From SIG459 sp045638085 (GTDB lineage: Bacteria > Bacillota > Clostridia > Oscillospirales > Oscillospiraceae), in the NCBI GenBank assembly GCA_045638085.1, contig JAZUAQ010000033.1, forward strand, positions 1 to 5,904: DNA of 5,904 bases, in the 5' to 3' direction. Shown in pieces: positions 5,722-5,904 of this stretch. The notes beneath the pieces were generated by a model that saw only the letters and a list, made by a program, of their open reading frames with translations, was not told the origin of the DNA and ran no database searches. The position numbers were made by a program, and so were the translations under genes. The stretch's first letter is position 1, and each line of letters opens with the position of its first letter.

Positions 5722-5904
5722 ATGAAGAGAAAAATCCTGACGGCTGTTATAGGCCTTGCTGCGATAATATTCATCTATTTTCTGCAGACGGGCTCCAGCA
5801 GCAGTTATGACCCCAAGTATGTGCCTGAGGACTTCAAGTATGAGGTAAGCGCAGAGGAAGCTGCCGCTGCGGTAACTCCTCCTCCCACCCCCACACCTTC
5901 TCCC
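5722..5904 (+). CDS. Membrane-anchored extracytoplasmic protein with Pro-rich stalk (3' partial, function unknown)
   Basis: An open frame of 61 codons begins at ATG 5722 and continues past the window. The ribosome binding site AAAGGAG (5706-5712) is strong and correctly spaced at 9 nt. The protein starts with a basic MKRK, followed by a hydrophobic helix (residues ~5-20, LTAVIGLAAIIFIYFL) typical of a signal anchor or uncleaved signal peptide. There is no lipobox cysteine. Next come a Ser cluster (25-28), an acidic/charged stretch (~29-47), and a Pro/Thr/Ser linker beginning at about residue 53 (TPPPTPTPSP, to 61). Such linkers often separate the membrane from a folded extracellular domain in Gram-positive surface proteins. 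That domain is outside the window, so no function is assigned. It is separated from malQ by a hairpin and has its own promoter, so no functional link is implied. Confidence 0.82.
   Translation, partial: MKRKILTAVIGLAAIIFIYFLQTGSSSSYDPKYVPEDFKYEVSAEEAAAAVTPPPTPTPSP

Noticed and set aside
5592..5774. 60-residue minus-strand open frame after malQ
   Set aside because: Overlaps a terminator hairpin, a promoter and the start of a better-supported plus-strand gene; no domain is recognisable.

Overview
The window looks like chromosomal DNA from a low-to-mid GC Gram-positive anaerobe, most likely a gut Clostridia of the Ruminococcus/Oscillospirales kind. This is an inference. It rests on AGGAG-type ribosome binding sites 8-11 nt before the ATGs, near-consensus sigma-A promoters, AT-rich spacers between moderately GC-rich genes, an orphan amylomaltase-type malQ, a PF13189 cytidylate kinase-like protein, and a membrane-anchored protein with a Pro/Thr/Ser stalk. 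No mobile element, CRISPR array, tRNA or rRNA is visible.

Layout. Positions 1-1738 on the minus strand hold almost all of a sodium/phosphate cotransporter family protein with a cytoplasmic PhoU-like domain; its 3' end lies beyond base 1. Positions 1739-1995 are an AT-rich divergent regulatory region with a promoter for each side and several palindromes. Positions 1996-3964 on the plus strand are a two-gene operon: an ArsB/NhaD/SLC13-type ion permease, then a cytidylate kinase-like protein, closed by a strong hairpin terminator at 3974-4005. Positions 4095-5597 hold malQ (4-alpha-glucanotransferase), with its own promoter and a terminator-like hairpin at 5606-5643. A further near-consensus promoter then drives the start of a membrane-anchored, extracytoplasmic protein (5722 to the window edge), whose function cannot be read from the 61 residues present.

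How the genes fit together. The two transporters are divergently transcribed and both belong to families that usually couple anion or metabolite transport to a cation gradient, so a shared ionic or nutrient response is plausible but unproven. The permease and the kinase-like protein are almost certainly cotranscribed, and probably translationally coupled, because the kinase ribosome binding site directly abuts the permease stop codon. malQ and the final gene each have their own promoter and appear to be separate units.

No clearly new system is evident. The points most worth following are the 14-bp perfect palindrome at the predicted transcription start of the permease operon, the permease/kinase-like pairing, and the very long codon-aligned antisense open frames, which are best explained by avoidance of TTA, CTA and TCA codons.
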